23,334 nucleotides of DNA from a virus: the IMG/VR virus record IMGVR_UViG_3300020472_000173, positions 1 to 23,334 of that record; one strand, given 5' to 3'. The notes beneath the pieces were generated by a model. It was not told the DNA's origin. It saw only the letters and a program-made list of their open reading frames with translations, and did not search any database. Position numbers and translations under genes: made by a program. Positions 5,282 to 13,565 of this stretch are shown here, piece by piece; the stretch's first letter is position 1; each line of letters opens with the position of its first letter.

Positions 5282-7930
5282 ATGGCAATCAAGAGTTTCG
5301 TTAAAATTAAACCACCCAGTGATGATGGGCCTTTTTCTGGATCTTTCAATGAGATTCGGAAGGGTATCAATCGTACTGGTGAAGTAACGGAGTCTATTGC
5401 CAATAATATGGTAGAGACTCATAAACTCATTAAGTTTGAGAAAGAGTGGTTATCAGATAGATCGGATGAGAGGGTAGAGAAGGTAGTAGAGGAAGAAGCC
5501 ACAGAGAAGAAAGGATTTAAGAAGTGGTTATCCAATTGGACAAAGATGTTCAGGAGGAAGAAGAGAGATCAAGCAGAGAAGTTGGCAGAGAAAGGTATAG
5601 AGGATGGTAACAAGGAGAATGAGGGATTAAAAGAAAAGGTAGGTAAGAAAGCGTTAGGTTTCTTTGGTAGACTAGCAAAGATGCTTGGACCATTGTTCAA
5701 CTTCTTTGTACTGTATGGTGCCTTTGATTGGTTATCTAAAAACTCAGAGAAAGCAACAAAGATCTTTAAGGTAATCTTTGGGATAGGTAAGTTTGCATTT
5801 GCCTTAGCAGGATTTGGAATAGATGCCTTATTTGGTGGTCTTGGTAATATGTTCGGTAACTTCAAGGAGGGACCGATAAAGAGAGGGTTTAGATTCTTAT
5901 TTGGATTCCTTAGTTTCGTAGGTGGGTTTGGGGTTCTTAGGTATCTACTTAACCCTTTAAAGATCTTCAGTGATGGTAAGAAGATCAAGAAGATATTTAG
6001 TGACCAGACTGGTAGAGAGGTAGAGGCAAAGAATTATGAGATGTGGAGGAAGACGGGATATAGAGATAAAGAAACGGGTAAGATCTATACAGAGCAAGAA
6101 TATAAAGCACAGAAGAAGTCAGTTGCTAAACAGCAGAAGAAGTTACAGCAACAGGGTAGGTATGAAGATGCAAGGAAACTTGGTAAGGCACATAATAAGA
6201 GGGTAGGAGCCACTCACTTACAGAAGGGTAAGAATATTGGTGGTAAGTTGATGCAACCTGGCATGCAGAAGGGTATTGCTGCTGTTGGTGGTATCACTAG
6301 GGCTTTTGCAGGTATATCACAGGGTGAGGATGCGACTCAGGCAATAGGTGCAGGTATGGGTCAGGCAGCAGGAGGAATGGTTGGTGCTGCATTATTAACA
6401 CCATTCTTAGGACCATTTGGACCTATAGTTGGTAATGCTTTAGGTGGATTTCTAGGAGAGTGGATAGGTAAGACATTCCTACCAGTAATTAAACCAATAT
6501 TTGAACCTATTAAAGATACCTTCGTGATGTTTAAGGATCTTATATTTGGTGTATTTAAAGATCTAGGTATAGGTGACTTCTTAAGTACCTTATTCAAATT
6601 CATAGGTGGATTGGGTGGTCTCTTAATGAAGGGATTGAAACCACTACTGTCCTTCATTGGGTTTATATTAGGTGGTGCTATTAAGATTATAGGAGGCATA
6701 CTTAAGTTTATTATAAGTGCTGCTAAGAATATATTCGCATTCATGATGAACCCTATAGGATTCGCATGGAAAGTTATAAGAGGTAAGGATCCTGGTAAGG
6801 ATGTAAAACTTGAGGAGGTTGAGGAGAAATCAGAAGGTGGTGTTGTTAAGAATGTAACAGTCACAAATCAGAGTTTCGTCAGCAGGTCAGAGGGTGGTCC
6901 TGTTTATCATCAGAGTTTCATACAACCAACACCACAACCCATGATATTGGGTGGAATATTTGGTGGTGGTCAGAAGACTGCTAGGAATAAAAGGAGGAAA
7001 AAGAGTCCATTCCCTAAAGGATGGAAACCAATATATGAAATAATAAATGAGACACATGTCCCAGGTAATATTAGAAGTATAGAATATAATATAACCAACA
7101 TGCCTAAAGGGTATGATGGTAGTGGTGAGAGAATTTATAGTGGTGACACTTATGTACAATTCTCTGCTATGGACATACTCCATAACAAGCATAAGAAGAA
7201 GGCAGAGCCTAAGACTGATCTAAAGACTTTAGAGGATACACCAAAAGTAAAACTAGAGCAGAGTAAGAAGGAGAAAAAAGGTCGTGGTTTTAAAGGTATA
7301 TTAGGTGGTATCGCTGATACTATGACTGGTGGTATATTTGATTTTGATGGAAGAGGTAATAATTGGATTCAGAATTTACAACAGTTACCATTCAAGATGG
7401 CAGCGATGGGTGCTAAGGGTCTTGGTCATGGGTTGTGGAATATTGCTAAGGGTCTTGGTATGGGTGTTGGTTTAATTGGTAAGGGTGTTGGTGCTGTTGG
7501 TAGGGGTATATGGAATGCACCTGGTGCTATTGCTAAAGGTATTGGAACTGCTGGCACTGCTGTTGGTAAGGGTATATGGAATGTTGGTAAGACTATTGTT
7601 AATCCTATTGGTGCATTAGCAGGAGGTATTGGTAAATTATTTGGTGGGGGTAGTAAGAAACCTAAGACCACATATGTATCAACAGCAAAGCAACCAGAAC
7701 CTAGGGAAACATGGTCAGCGATGTCTATTGATAAGATGAGAGACTTATCTGAGAAGAGGACAGAGCACCTAGCACAATTCCAATATAAAGCACAGAGGGA
7801 TAAGGATGCTGAGAAGTTTATGCCTACTCCTAGGACAATGATAAGAACAATCAGACAACCTGTAATAAATAACAGTGGTAACAACCCAGTGCCTATATAC
7901 GCACCAACTTCACCAATGTTTACTTGTTAA
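5282..7930 (+). CDS. large tape-measure-like tail protein, copy 1
   Basis: This 882-residue protein has no clear T4 sequence match, but position (after gp26/gp51, before gp27) and composition suggest a tape-measure or hub protein with the role of T4 gp29. The N-terminal ~125 residues are charged and probably coiled-coil. A hydrophobic helical block (about 125-225) includes YGAFDWLSKNSEKATKIFKV. A Lys/Gln-rich stretch follows (about 240-315), then a long Gly-rich hydrophobic region (about 335-505), a segment starting EGGVVKN, and a glycine-zipper tract near nt 7400-7650 with repeated GKGIWN-type units. The paired DWLSKN block, the Gly-rich membrane-like block and the FDFDGRGN motif recur in the next gene, so the two are paralogues. 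The start is the ATG one base after the previous stop. Membrane-like helices are known in tape measures, which can insert in the host membrane. Confidence 0.8.
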   Translation: MAIKSFVKIKPPSDDGPFSGSFNEIRKGINRTGEVTESIANNMVETHKLIKFEKEWLSDRSDERVEKVVEEEATEKKGFKKWLSNWTKMFRRKKRDQAEKLAEKGIEDGNKENEGLKEKVGKKALGFFGRLAKMLGPLFNFFVLYGAFDWLSKNSEKATKIFKVIFGIGKFAFALAGFGIDALFGGLGNMFGNFKEGPIKRGFRFLFGFLSFVGGFGVLRYLLNPLKIFSDGKKIKKIFSDQTGREVEAKNYEMWRKTGYRDKETGKIYTEQEYKAQKKSVAKQQKKLQQQGRYEDARKLGKAHNKRVGATHLQKGKNIGGKLMQPGMQKGIAAVGGITRAFAGISQGEDATQAIGAGMGQAAGGMVGAALLTPFLGPFGPIVGNALGGFLGEWIGKTFLPVIKPIFEPIKDTFVMFKDLIFGVFKDLGIGDFLSTLFKFIGGLGGLLMKGLKPLLSFIGFILGGAIKIIGGILKFIISAAKNIFAFMMNPIGFAWKVIRGKDPGKDVKLEEVEEKSEGGVVKNVTVTNQSFVSRSEGGPVYHQSFIQPTPQPMILGGIFGGGQKTARNKRRKKSPFPKGWKPIYEIINETHVPGNIRSIEYNITNMPKGYDGSGERIYSGDTYVQFSAMDILHNKHKKKAEPKTDLKTLEDTPKVKLEQSKKEKKGRGFKGILGGIADTMTGGIFDFDGRGNNWIQNLQQLPFKMAAMGAKGLGHGLWNIAKGLGMGVGLIGKGVGAVGRGIWNAPGAIAKGIGTAGTAVGKGIWNVGKTIVNPIGALAGGIGKLFGGGSKKPKTTYVSTAKQPEPRETWSAMSIDKMRDLSEKRTEHLAQFQYKAQRDKDAEKFMPTPRTMIRTIRQPVINNSGNNPVPIYAPTSPMFTC
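7864..7871 (+). promoter_or_regulatory. possible late promoter inside the first tape-measure-like gene
   Basis: AATAAATA fits the NATAAATA late consensus and lies 63 nt before the start of the next large gene. It is inside coding sequence in an A+T-rich region, so a chance match is possible. Confidence 0.4.
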
Positions 7931-7933
7931 TAG

Positions 7934-10813
7934 ATGGCACCGACAGTAAAAGTATCTAAGCCCTCAATGTATAAGATGATCTCTTATAAGGGTGTTTCTG
8001 GTGCTCAGTCAAATTATACTCCTATCACTGCTGCTAATAGATTAGGTAAGGTTGAGAAAAGTTTTGGTGCTGGTATGACTACCACCATTGCTGGTATCAA
8101 TTCACTTGGACAGACTCTTAATAGTATTGCTAGGAACACTGAGTTTACATTAGAAAGTTGGAAGTCAAATATAAGATCACAGATAAAGGATAATAAGTTA
8201 TTAACAAAGAAAGAGAAGATAGCAGATAAAGCTAAAGTTACTAGAACAAAGAAGAAGGATAAGGAAGAGAAGGATAGAAGAAAGAAAACTGAGAGAGATG
8301 ATGCAGAGAATAAGACTGAGAAGGATCCATTACTCAGGAGGATAGGAGAGACATTTGCGGAGAAGACCAAGGCAGTGGGTAAGGGTCTCTTTGGTACTAT
8401 ACTAAGTCTATTTGGTAATCTTATAGGTACCTTTATAACCTATAAGATATTTGATTGGATATCTAATAATCCTAAGAAAGTTACTGCCTTCTTTAAGGTT
8501 ATAGAGGGGATTGGTAAGTTTATATTTAATGTCGCAGGGTTCTTTTCGGGCATGTGGCTGGACGGACTCGCTAACTTCTTTGAGAATCCCATAAGTCTTA
8601 AAGGTTTCTTTGGTATATTCCAGTTCCTGCTGGGTGCTACACCTCTATTTGCAGCATTTGCATTCCTCAAGAATCCCAAGAAAGGGGTTGAGATGCTTGG
8701 TAGCATCATCAGTAAACTAGGTAATGGACTGAAGAGTCTCTTTGGATTCGGTAGTAAGGAAGATAAGTTAAAACAATTTAAACTTAAGAAAGCCACTGGA
8801 CATAGGTTCGGGAAGGTTGGTAAGTTTATGGATGGTAAGCTAGGTAAGGGATTACTTGCTGGTGGTGCTGCTGTTAGTACATTTGGTATTGTTAAAGCTG
8901 CTGGTGGTAGTACTTCTGAAGCTGGTGGTGCTGCTGTAGGTGCTGCTGGTGGTCAAATGGCAGGAGCAGCATTAGGTGCTGCAACTGGAATTCCTGGTGC
9001 TGGAGCACTGGGTGGTATGATTGGTAGTATGGCAGGTGGCACTGTAGGTAAGGCAGTTGGTGGATTGATAGAACCAATTACTAAACCTATAGGTGAATTC
9101 TTCAAGATGATTGGTGACACCTTTGGTAGTGTGATTAATGAGATTAAGAAACCAATGGAGGAATTCTTCACTGTATTAGGTGAAGTAATGGGTGGTATAA
9201 TTGATGCTATCAAACCTCACATGCCTATTATCACTAAGATAATTAGCACAGGTATTAAGGTACTATTCTGGCCCTTATTCTTAGGTATGAAAGCATTAAC
9301 TGCGGTGCTTAAGTTATTTGTTGGTGGTGGAGATAAGAAGGAAGATAAGGGATCCTCAGGATTAAAAGGTGGTCAAGATACTGGTCTGGGTAAGTCACAA
9401 CCTAAGACAAAAACTATAACGAAAGTTACTAGGGAAACTAAGATAGGTGGAGAGCCTTATACTCCTGGACAAACTCTTACAGAGAGGCAGAGAGCTGCTG
9501 TCTGGATGAAGTTGTCGATGGGAAATAAACCCCCATTGCCACCACATGTAGTAAAAGATTACTGGGATTCTGGTGGTCCTCTAAAAGCAAAAGAATCACA
9601 AAAGACTGATAATAAAGGTAAACCTGAGGTAGTAGAGAGTAAGGATAGTAAGAATGAATTTGATTTTGCTAAGGGTGGTTTATTTAAGTCTGGAGGATGG
9701 ATAAGTGGACCTCAATCAGGTTATCCTGTATCATTAGATGGTGGTAGAAGTACTGCATTTATAGGTCATGGTACTGAGTGGGTTGGATCTAAGATGGCAT
9801 CAGGTGGTGCATTTGTAGTACCATTTGATACTCCTGCTACTAGACAGAGACCTGGATTAACTAAGACACGCCTAGGAGAAGCAAAGAGACAAGGTTATGC
9901 ATTACCACAGGCATATGACCAGAGACTACAACCATACATGTGGGGTGGTGGATGGAAGAAAAAAGATAAGGGTAAGAAGACTTGGGAAGAATATAAGAGC
10001 TCACGTAAATATCAGAACAGACAAGCAAAGATTAATGAATTAAGAGCTCAGGACACAAGTAATAGCCGCACTATCTCAAGTGCTAGTAATCTTAATACTA
10101 GATGGGATATGAACACAGGGAAGGCATATATTAATGGAAAAGAAGTACCACTACAGGAATATGCTGATTTCAAACAGAAATCCAGTTCTGAGCAGTTGGA
10201 TAGTCGTGGTATACAAACCAAGTTTGATGTATCAGGTGACATGCCACCTGAAAGACTTGCTGCACCTAAACCTACCATTAAGGAGAGATTCTTAGGTGGT
10301 CTTGGACGTGGTTTTAATGCATTACCACAGGTCAGGGCAGCAAAATGGTTAGGTGGTAAGGCAGTACAAGGATTTAATGCATTACCAGGGGTTAGAGCAG
10401 CGAAATGGTTAGGTGGTAAACTTGGTGCAAAGGATGAAGAGGGTAAACCAGCAGGTATGGCAAGATGGTTAGCAGGTGCTTTAGATACAGCAACTGGTAA
10501 TGCATTTGATTTTGATAAGCGTGGTAATCTACTTGATGGTGCTAAGAACATCAAGGATCGTTTGATGGGAGATAGACTGGAGGAAGCACAGCAGAGAGAG
10601 AATACAGAGAAATTTAAGCAATTACAGGAGGCATTAGATGGTCCTCAGGTAGTTGCTATGGAAGAACAGGCAGCTCCTATTATAGGATCAAATACTGGTG
10701 AAGATGTACCTTTTGTTATACCTAGTGACCATGAGTTAGATGCTGACAAATTCATAAAACCTAAGTATGGATTGTTGCCTGAGTTTATGACAGATCCTGT
10801 GGAGTTTATGTAA
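7934..10813 (+). CDS. large tape-measure-like tail protein, copy 2
   Basis: This 959-residue paralogue of the preceding gene has the same order. It has a Lys/Glu-rich coiled-coil-like N-terminus (about 70-135) and a hydrophobic block with FDWISNNPKKVTAFFKV and GIGKFIFNVAGF (about 170-205). A very Gly/Ala-rich membrane-like region (about 300-385) and a helical amphipathic stretch around EPITKPIGEFFKMIGDTFG follow. Residues about 575-640 carry AKGGLFKSGGWISGPQSGYP, then GHGTEWVG and GGAFVVPFDTPATR, a Gly-rich motif series common in the C-terminal half of phage tape-measure proteins. Near the C-terminus there is a 20-residue tandem repeat and a FDFDKRGN motif shared with copy 1. If fully helical it would span roughly 140 nm, in the range of long myovirus tails (inference). 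The stop is directly followed by the gp27 ATG (TAAATG). Confidence 0.82.
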   Translation: MAPTVKVSKPSMYKMISYKGVSGAQSNYTPITAANRLGKVEKSFGAGMTTTIAGINSLGQTLNSIARNTEFTLESWKSNIRSQIKDNKLLTKKEKIADKAKVTRTKKKDKEEKDRRKKTERDDAENKTEKDPLLRRIGETFAEKTKAVGKGLFGTILSLFGNLIGTFITYKIFDWISNNPKKVTAFFKVIEGIGKFIFNVAGFFSGMWLDGLANFFENPISLKGFFGIFQFLLGATPLFAAFAFLKNPKKGVEMLGSIISKLGNGLKSLFGFGSKEDKLKQFKLKKATGHRFGKVGKFMDGKLGKGLLAGGAAVSTFGIVKAAGGSTSEAGGAAVGAAGGQMAGAALGAATGIPGAGALGGMIGSMAGGTVGKAVGGLIEPITKPIGEFFKMIGDTFGSVINEIKKPMEEFFTVLGEVMGGIIDAIKPHMPIITKIISTGIKVLFWPLFLGMKALTAVLKLFVGGGDKKEDKGSSGLKGGQDTGLGKSQPKTKTITKVTRETKIGGEPYTPGQTLTERQRAAVWMKLSMGNKPPLPPHVVKDYWDSGGPLKAKESQKTDNKGKPEVVESKDSKNEFDFAKGGLFKSGGWISGPQSGYPVSLDGGRSTAFIGHGTEWVGSKMASGGAFVVPFDTPATRQRPGLTKTRLGEAKRQGYALPQAYDQRLQPYMWGGGWKKKDKGKKTWEEYKSSRKYQNRQAKINELRAQDTSNSRTISSASNLNTRWDMNTGKAYINGKEVPLQEYADFKQKSSSEQLDSRGIQTKFDVSGDMPPERLAAPKPTIKERFLGGLGRGFNALPQVRAAKWLGGKAVQGFNALPGVRAAKWLGGKLGAKDEEGKPAGMARWLAGALDTATGNAFDFDKRGNLLDGAKNIKDRLMGDRLEEAQQRENTEKFKQLQEALDGPQVVAMEEQAAPIIGSNTGEDVPFVIPSDHELDADKFIKPKYGLLPEFMTDPVEFM
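10313..10432 (+). repeat. two tandem 60-bp in-frame repeats
   Basis: Two adjacent 60-bp units (10313-10372 and 10373-10432) encode FNALPQVRAAKWLGGKAVQG and FNALPGVRAAKWLGGKLGAK. They share the first 16 residues except one (Q/G) but differ at several synonymous positions. This indicates an older duplication kept by selection rather than a fresh one. Confidence 0.85.
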
Positions 10814-12292
10814 ATGGCATTACCCGAAATATTACAACAATTTCATAATAGTCTCACCCAGATTGAATATGGTCCTGGGGAGGAAGTCTATGAAGATCCT
10901 AGAAAGTTTGAGCTAAAGAAATTAGAGATGGAGATGGTCAGTGGAGATAAACTGGACATCGGAAATCTAGTGGTGGATTTTGAGTACCATGAGTCTATAG
11001 AGTCATCCTTCTTAAGGTGTGACTTCAGTATATTTGATGCTGTAGACTTTAATAAGAATCTACTTGGTGGTGAGTATATTGATGTTGAGTTAGTTACTTC
11101 TGCTGCAATGAAGGAGGAGCCTCTTAAGTTTAGGATGCAGGTCTTTAAGATCGGTAGTATTATTAAGAGTGAGAGAGGACAGATGTATATTTTACACACT
11201 GTATCTCCTGAGATGTATGTTGATGAGATGAATAAGGTATTCAAAGGATTTGGACCTGGAGATGGTGCTGTAGATGATGACTGTATACCAAAGTATATCT
11301 GTGAGAACTATCTTAAGGCAAAGGGTGGTGATAAGATAAAGAAAGATAACTTTGAGAATCATTCCAAATATACATTCTTAGCATGTAGTTGGAAACCTAG
11401 TGATGCTATCCATTTCCTATCAGATAAGGTTAGTAGAATTAATAAGAGTAAGGGATCTAATAAGCAGTCTGGTTTCTTATTCTGGGAGAATAGGAATGGA
11501 TTTAACTTTAGATCTATAGATGGTATATGTCAGGGACATTCACATAGAGAGAATGTATACACTTATACTTACGTTCAGAAATCACAGGAGGGTATGGGTA
11601 CACTTGGTAGGTATGCTATAGAGAGTATTAAGTATCCTGATAAAGCAAACCATCTATCTAATATGAGGATGGGTACCTATAAGACTGCTGCTATTGGTAT
11701 ATCATTAGCAACTCAGAGGGATAGTTTCGTACCTGTATCTGGTAAGAAGGAGGATGCTGAGACTGATACTGCAACTGCACAAGGAGGTAGTGGACTATCA
11801 CCAGCACCAGGTGGTACTGTAAATGAACCGAGGATATTAACATTTGGTGGTATATTTGGGAAGGCAGATACCTTAGAGGAGATGCCACCATATAAGATAC
11901 CAGACTTCTTTGATATTGAGAAGACACAACCGACTAGGATGAAGATAAGATGTCTACCTGGTTTAAAGAATCAAACTAGTACTGCTAACCCTAATAATGG
12001 TACAAATCCTGATATCGACACAATGGCAGTTGCACAATATGCAGCAGCGAGGTATAATTTACTTAAGTCAATTCAGTTGATTTTAGAGGTACCAGGTAAC
12101 TCTGCTCTAACTGCTGGTAATTTAATTAATGTTATTATACCTGCATCAATAGAGGAGGGTGAGAATCTTAAGGTAGACCAGAGGTTTAGTGGTAATTATG
12201 TTATCGCTGGATTAACTCACATATACAAGCGAGAAGGTCTTACATCCAGGTTATATCTTGTCAGGGACTCGGTACCAAAGACAGAAGACTAA
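10814..12292 (+). CDS. gp27: gp27-like baseplate hub protein
   Basis: This 492-residue protein lies immediately downstream of the tape-measure-like genes and upstream of gp5. I assign it as the gp27-type hub, which forms the trimeric ring linking the gp5 spike to the tail tube. After residue 30 the sequence is beta-rich with alternating hydrophobic strands (IGNLVVDFEYHESIESSFLR, then a SIFDAVDF segment), as in the first tube-like domain of gp27. The segment SGFLFWENRNGFNFRSIDGI has the pattern of the gp27/VgrG hub domain, comparable with T4 DKFVFVWQDIMGVNMMDY. The C-terminus (LEVPGNSALTAGNLINVIIP, then YVIAGLTHIYKREGLTSRLY) also fits hub proteins. It is about 100 residues longer than T4 gp27, with a Gly/Ser/Pro-rich linker near residues 320-340. 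Close T4 sequence identity is low, so the exact homology is moderately certain. Confidence 0.68.
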   Translation: MALPEILQQFHNSLTQIEYGPGEEVYEDPRKFELKKLEMEMVSGDKLDIGNLVVDFEYHESIESSFLRCDFSIFDAVDFNKNLLGGEYIDVELVTSAAMKEEPLKFRMQVFKIGSIIKSERGQMYILHTVSPEMYVDEMNKVFKGFGPGDGAVDDDCIPKYICENYLKAKGGDKIKKDNFENHSKYTFLACSWKPSDAIHFLSDKVSRINKSKGSNKQSGFLFWENRNGFNFRSIDGICQGHSHRENVYTYTYVQKSQEGMGTLGRYAIESIKYPDKANHLSNMRMGTYKTAAIGISLATQRDSFVPVSGKKEDAETDTATAQGGSGLSPAPGGTVNEPRILTFGGIFGKADTLEEMPPYKIPDFFDIEKTQPTRMKIRCLPGLKNQTSTANPNNGTNPDIDTMAVAQYAAARYNLLKSIQLILEVPGNSALTAGNLINVIIPASIEEGENLKVDQRFSGNYVIAGLTHIYKREGLTSRLYLVRDSVPKTED

Positions 12293-12298
12293 TAAATA
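12291..12298 (+). promoter_or_regulatory. late promoter for the cp12 cassette
   Basis: AATAAATA matches the NATAAATA late consensus. It overlaps the gp27 stop and lies 24 nt before the cp12 ATG, in the only gap between the hub gene and the metabolic cassette. Confidence 0.65.
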
Positions 12299-12322
12299 AC
12301 TATACACTCTACAGAGATAAAC

Positions 12323-12550
12323 ATGACAACTATAGAGCAACATATACAGCATGATAAGGATCTATTGGATGATCCTCTAACTAATCCTGCTGCTCGTCGT
12401 CACTTTAAAGAAGAGTTGCACGACCTTATAGAATATGCTGACCACCATAAGGCAGAAATTGATGCTGGTGATCACCATGATCCAAATTGCTTAGAACTAT
12501 TCTGCGATCAGAATCCAGACGAGCCTGAGTGCTTAGTCTATGATGATTGA
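12323..12550 (+). CDS. cp12: CP12-like Calvin-cycle regulator
   Basis: CP12 is a small disordered redox protein that bridges GAPDH and phosphoribulokinase and switches off the Calvin cycle. The C-terminal half is diagnostic: CDQNPDEPECLVYDD (61-75) matches cyanobacterial CP12 endings such as CDDNPDAAECLIYDD, including the Cys pair (C61, C70) whose oxidised loop inserts in the GAPDH active site. The preceding helix with KEELHDLIEYADHHKAEI corresponds to the CP12 helix. The N-terminal Cys pair and the AWD-VEEL core of host CP12, linked to PRK binding, are absent; an extra cysteine is at C56. At 75 residues the length is normal for CP12. A late promoter precedes it. The next gene starts within its last codons. 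CP12 is a known auxiliary metabolic gene of marine cyanophages, often found with talC. Confidence 0.9.
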   Translation: MTTIEQHIQHDKDLLDDPLTNPAARRHFKEELHDLIEYADHHKAEIDAGDHHDPNCLELFCDQNPDEPECLVYDD

Positions 12551-12821
12551 AAAAGGCGACAAGATAGTTCAGATGGTACTGTTAAGTCCACATGAGGCAG
12601 ACCACTTATATAAAAAAGAAAACGGCACATATTATTGGTGTCATCATCGAAAAGGTGGTGACACTTTTTCTATACCTGAGATACAGATGGAGATGTTTCC
12701 ATCTCCACCACCTAAGAAGATAAAGGTGAATGAAGACGCACCACATCATAATGCATTAGAAAGGTATTATGGTAAGGGTTGGAAACCTGTACCACAGGAA
12801 GGACTTGAGGATCATTACTAA
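12540..12821 (+). CDS. uncharacterised small protein in the cp12-cpeT cassette
   Basis: I do not recognise this 93-residue protein. It starts inside the last codons of cp12 (ATG at 12540, with a second ATG at 12543) and its stop overlaps the next start as TAATG. Visible features are an N-terminal beta-like stretch (DKIVQMVLLSPHEADHLY), a Tyr/Trp/Cys/His cluster YYWCHHRKGGD near residues 31-41, a Pro-rich linker FPSPPPKK, and a C-terminal ALERYYGKGWKPVP. There is no signal or membrane segment. Tight coupling to cp12 and the cpeT-like gene suggests joint expression but gives no function. Confidence 0.75.
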   Translation: MMIEKGDKIVQMVLLSPHEADHLYKKENGTYYWCHHRKGGDTFSIPEIQMEMFPSPPPKKIKVNEDAPHHNALERYYGKGWKPVPQEGLEDHY

Positions 12822-13096
12822 TGAAAGGATATAGTAAAGAAGATATCAAAAGGATCTTAGGATCCTCTTGGCCTACTATGCCTGAAGATCATGAGACTGG
12901 TAATCAGTTAAGAAGAAGAAAAGGTAATGAGATGAGAGCAGGGTTAAGACCTTATCCTACATACCCTGCAAAGAAAGTAGGTCCAAACTTTGATGAGGAT
13001 GGTAAATACATATATCCAGAGGGATCTGGATTTAATTGGATGGAGAAAATAGATCCTAATTCTCCTTGGAATTGCACAGGTGGTAAGGTATCATGA
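12821..13096 (+). CDS. uncharacterised small basic protein in the cp12-cpeT cassette
   Basis: This 91-residue protein has no family I recognise. It begins MKGYSKEDIKRILGSSWPTM, continues with a basic RRRKGNEMRAG patch (31-42), and is rich in Pro, Gly, Tyr and Trp toward the end (GSGFNWMEKIDPNSPWNCTG). The composition suggests a mostly extended or disordered protein. It starts on the last base of the upstream stop (TAATG) and overlaps the cpeT-like start by 4 nt (ATGA), so it sits in a fully coupled four-gene set. Confidence 0.75.
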   Translation: MKGYSKEDIKRILGSSWPTMPEDHETGNQLRRRKGNEMRAGLRPYPTYPAKKVGPNFDEDGKYIYPEGSGFNWMEKIDPNSPWNCTGGKVS

Positions 13097-13548
13097 ATTT
13101 TAATGATGTAGTAGGTCACTACAGGAATCAGAGGCAAGCATACTCTAATCCTGCACAGTGGCCTCAGATTGATATAAGAATAACAGAACCTCAGTATGGA
13201 GTACTAGAGGTGAAGTCTTGGTATAAGTATAAGGGAGAAGATAATCCATATAATATAATTCAATATCAATGGGAGGTGATGGATGAAAACATCATCTATA
13301 GTAAAAATAGGAATCTTATTACTGGTGACCCTACTTGTAACTTCATCTGGCACTGGGATGGTGAATGGTGGAGTGGGAATACTGATGGAGAGTGTATTCA
13401 GGGACCATCACGATTAATATCAAAGATAAGATTCAAAAAGAATGACTATCGTGCTATCGATACTGGGTATGATGTGGAGACTGGAGCATTCCGTTGGGGT
13501 AAACCTGAGGAGGATGGTGAATTTCTCTTCACTAGACTTGATAAATAA
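13093..13548 (+). CDS. cpeT: CpeT/CpcT-family bilin lyase-like protein
   Basis: This resembles the T-type phycobiliprotein lyases (CpeT/CpcT), beta-barrel proteins that deliver bilins to phycobiliprotein beta subunits. The 151 residues follow the family pattern: GHYRNQRQAYSNPAQWPQI (8-26), then YGVLEVKSWY and NPYNIIQYQW (51-60), a cysteine before a Trp-containing strand (C82 to W88), SGNTDGECIQG (94-104), and the ending DTGYDVETGAFRWG (123-136) with GEFLFTR (142-148). Host enzymes are about 200 residues, and the cyanophage forms are shorter, as here. CpeT-type genes are known in T4-like cyanophages, where bilin binding has been studied but the infection role is unclear. It overlaps the preceding gene by ATGA. 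Identification is from motif pattern only. Confidence 0.78.
   Translation: MNFNDVVGHYRNQRQAYSNPAQWPQIDIRITEPQYGVLEVKSWYKYKGEDNPYNIIQYQWEVMDENIIYSKNRNLITGDPTCNFIWHWDGEWWSGNTDGECIQGPSRLISKIRFKKNDYRAIDTGYDVETGAFRWGKPEEDGEFLFTRLDK
13540..13547 (+). promoter_or_regulatory. late promoter for gp5
   Basis: GATAAATA fits the NATAAATA late consensus. It overlaps the stop of the cpeT-like gene and lies 18 nt before the gp5 ATG, in the only gap between the metabolic cassette and the spike gene. Confidence 0.6.
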
Positions 13549-13565
13549 AAGAAAACTATATTACA

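Noticed and set aside
5277-5284. TATAAATG resembling a late promoter at the start of the first large gene
   Set aside because: It overlaps the start codon itself, so it could not drive that gene, and the last base does not fit.
5569-5988. Antisense open frame opposite the first large tape-measure-like gene (and similar ones at 6361-6864, 7426-7884, 8014-8370, 8440-8796)
   Set aside because: These are Pro/Leu/Asn/Ser-rich shadows of Gly/Lys-rich coding sequence; the plus-strand genes are coherent and recognisable.
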